Assembly (NCBI GenBank): GCA_022402535.1
Contig: JAKRSD010000023.1
Span: 94,741-127,898 of the forward strand
From: Flavobacteriales bacterium
GTDB lineage: Bacteria; Bacteroidota; Bacteroidia; CAIKAF01
Length of the DNA: 33,158 nt
Direction: 5' to 3'
Shown: positions 33,158-33,158 of the stretch, in pieces
How the letters are laid out: each line of letters opens with the position of its first letter
How positions within the stretch are numbered: the first letter of the stretch is position 1
Program-made: the position numbers and the translations under genes
The notes under the pieces: model-generated
Seen by the model: only the letters and a program-made list of their open reading frames with translations
Databases searched by the model: none
Told to the model about the DNA's origin: nothing

Positions 33158-33158
33158 T

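Noticed and set aside
33095-33158. End of an insertion sequence at the right edge (TGTCAACCAAATTTAGGC on the minus strand)
   Set aside because: It has a faint likeness to IS terminal repeats, but no second end, target duplication or transposase can be seen inside the window.

Overview
The window is a 33 kb stretch of a Bacteroidota chromosome. Three things show this: type IX secretion / gliding genes (porP-gldK-gldL-gldM-gldN and gldF-gldG), a lipoprotein-type TamL, and promoters of the Bacteroidota form (TAnnTTTG at about -7), mostly without Shine-Dalgarno sites. The combined P. gingivalis-like porP-KLMN order suggests a Flavobacteriia/Sphingobacteriia/Chitinophagia-type relative, but the family cannot be fixed by eye. 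No rRNA, tRNA, CRISPR array or intact insertion sequence was seen.

Left part (1-9340, + strand): the 3' part of topA; an arginase/formimidoylglutamase-fold protein that has lost half its metal ligands; then porP, gldK, gldL, gldM and gldN, ended by a strong terminator. GldK is the lipoprotein of the periplasmic ring. GldN is its soluble partner. GldL and GldM form the proton-driven inner-membrane motor, and the residues known to matter in that motor are intact. PorP is an outer-membrane barrel.

Middle (9369-17614): a lone DUF58 protein on the + strand converges on a leftward group, gldF-gldG-DUF4340-dnaN. GldF and GldG are the membrane and auxiliary parts of the gliding-associated ABC transporter; the ATPase GldA is not here. 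Upstream on the same strand lie ribBA (riboflavin) and a TrmH/SpoU rRNA methyltransferase.

17766-24912: tamL (outer-membrane assembly) is divergent from the methyltransferase. It is followed by a small Cys-rich lipoprotein, a coiled-coil lipoprotein and a secreted beta-helix protein. Leftward genes are enolase, elbB and a small secreted beta-rich protein.

25012-30822: mixed housekeeping and unknown genes: a lipoprotein, a Tat-exported PLP enzyme, tadA, DinB-like and DUF2797 proteins, and a small exported protein. A gene-free 334 bp gap between tadA and the dinB-like gene is a patchwork of short repeated words.

Right end (30067-33158): a padR-PspC-GIN (DUF2807) operon read leftward. An 11-bp perfect-arm palindrome overlies its promoter, and further out lie two dyad-containing direct repeats exactly 40 bp apart. 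These look like regulatory sites and are the best non-coding finds here. No wholly new system could be demonstrated. The most unusual items are the degenerate arginase-fold protein beside the secretion operon, the padR operator, the paired repeats and the intergenic mosaic.
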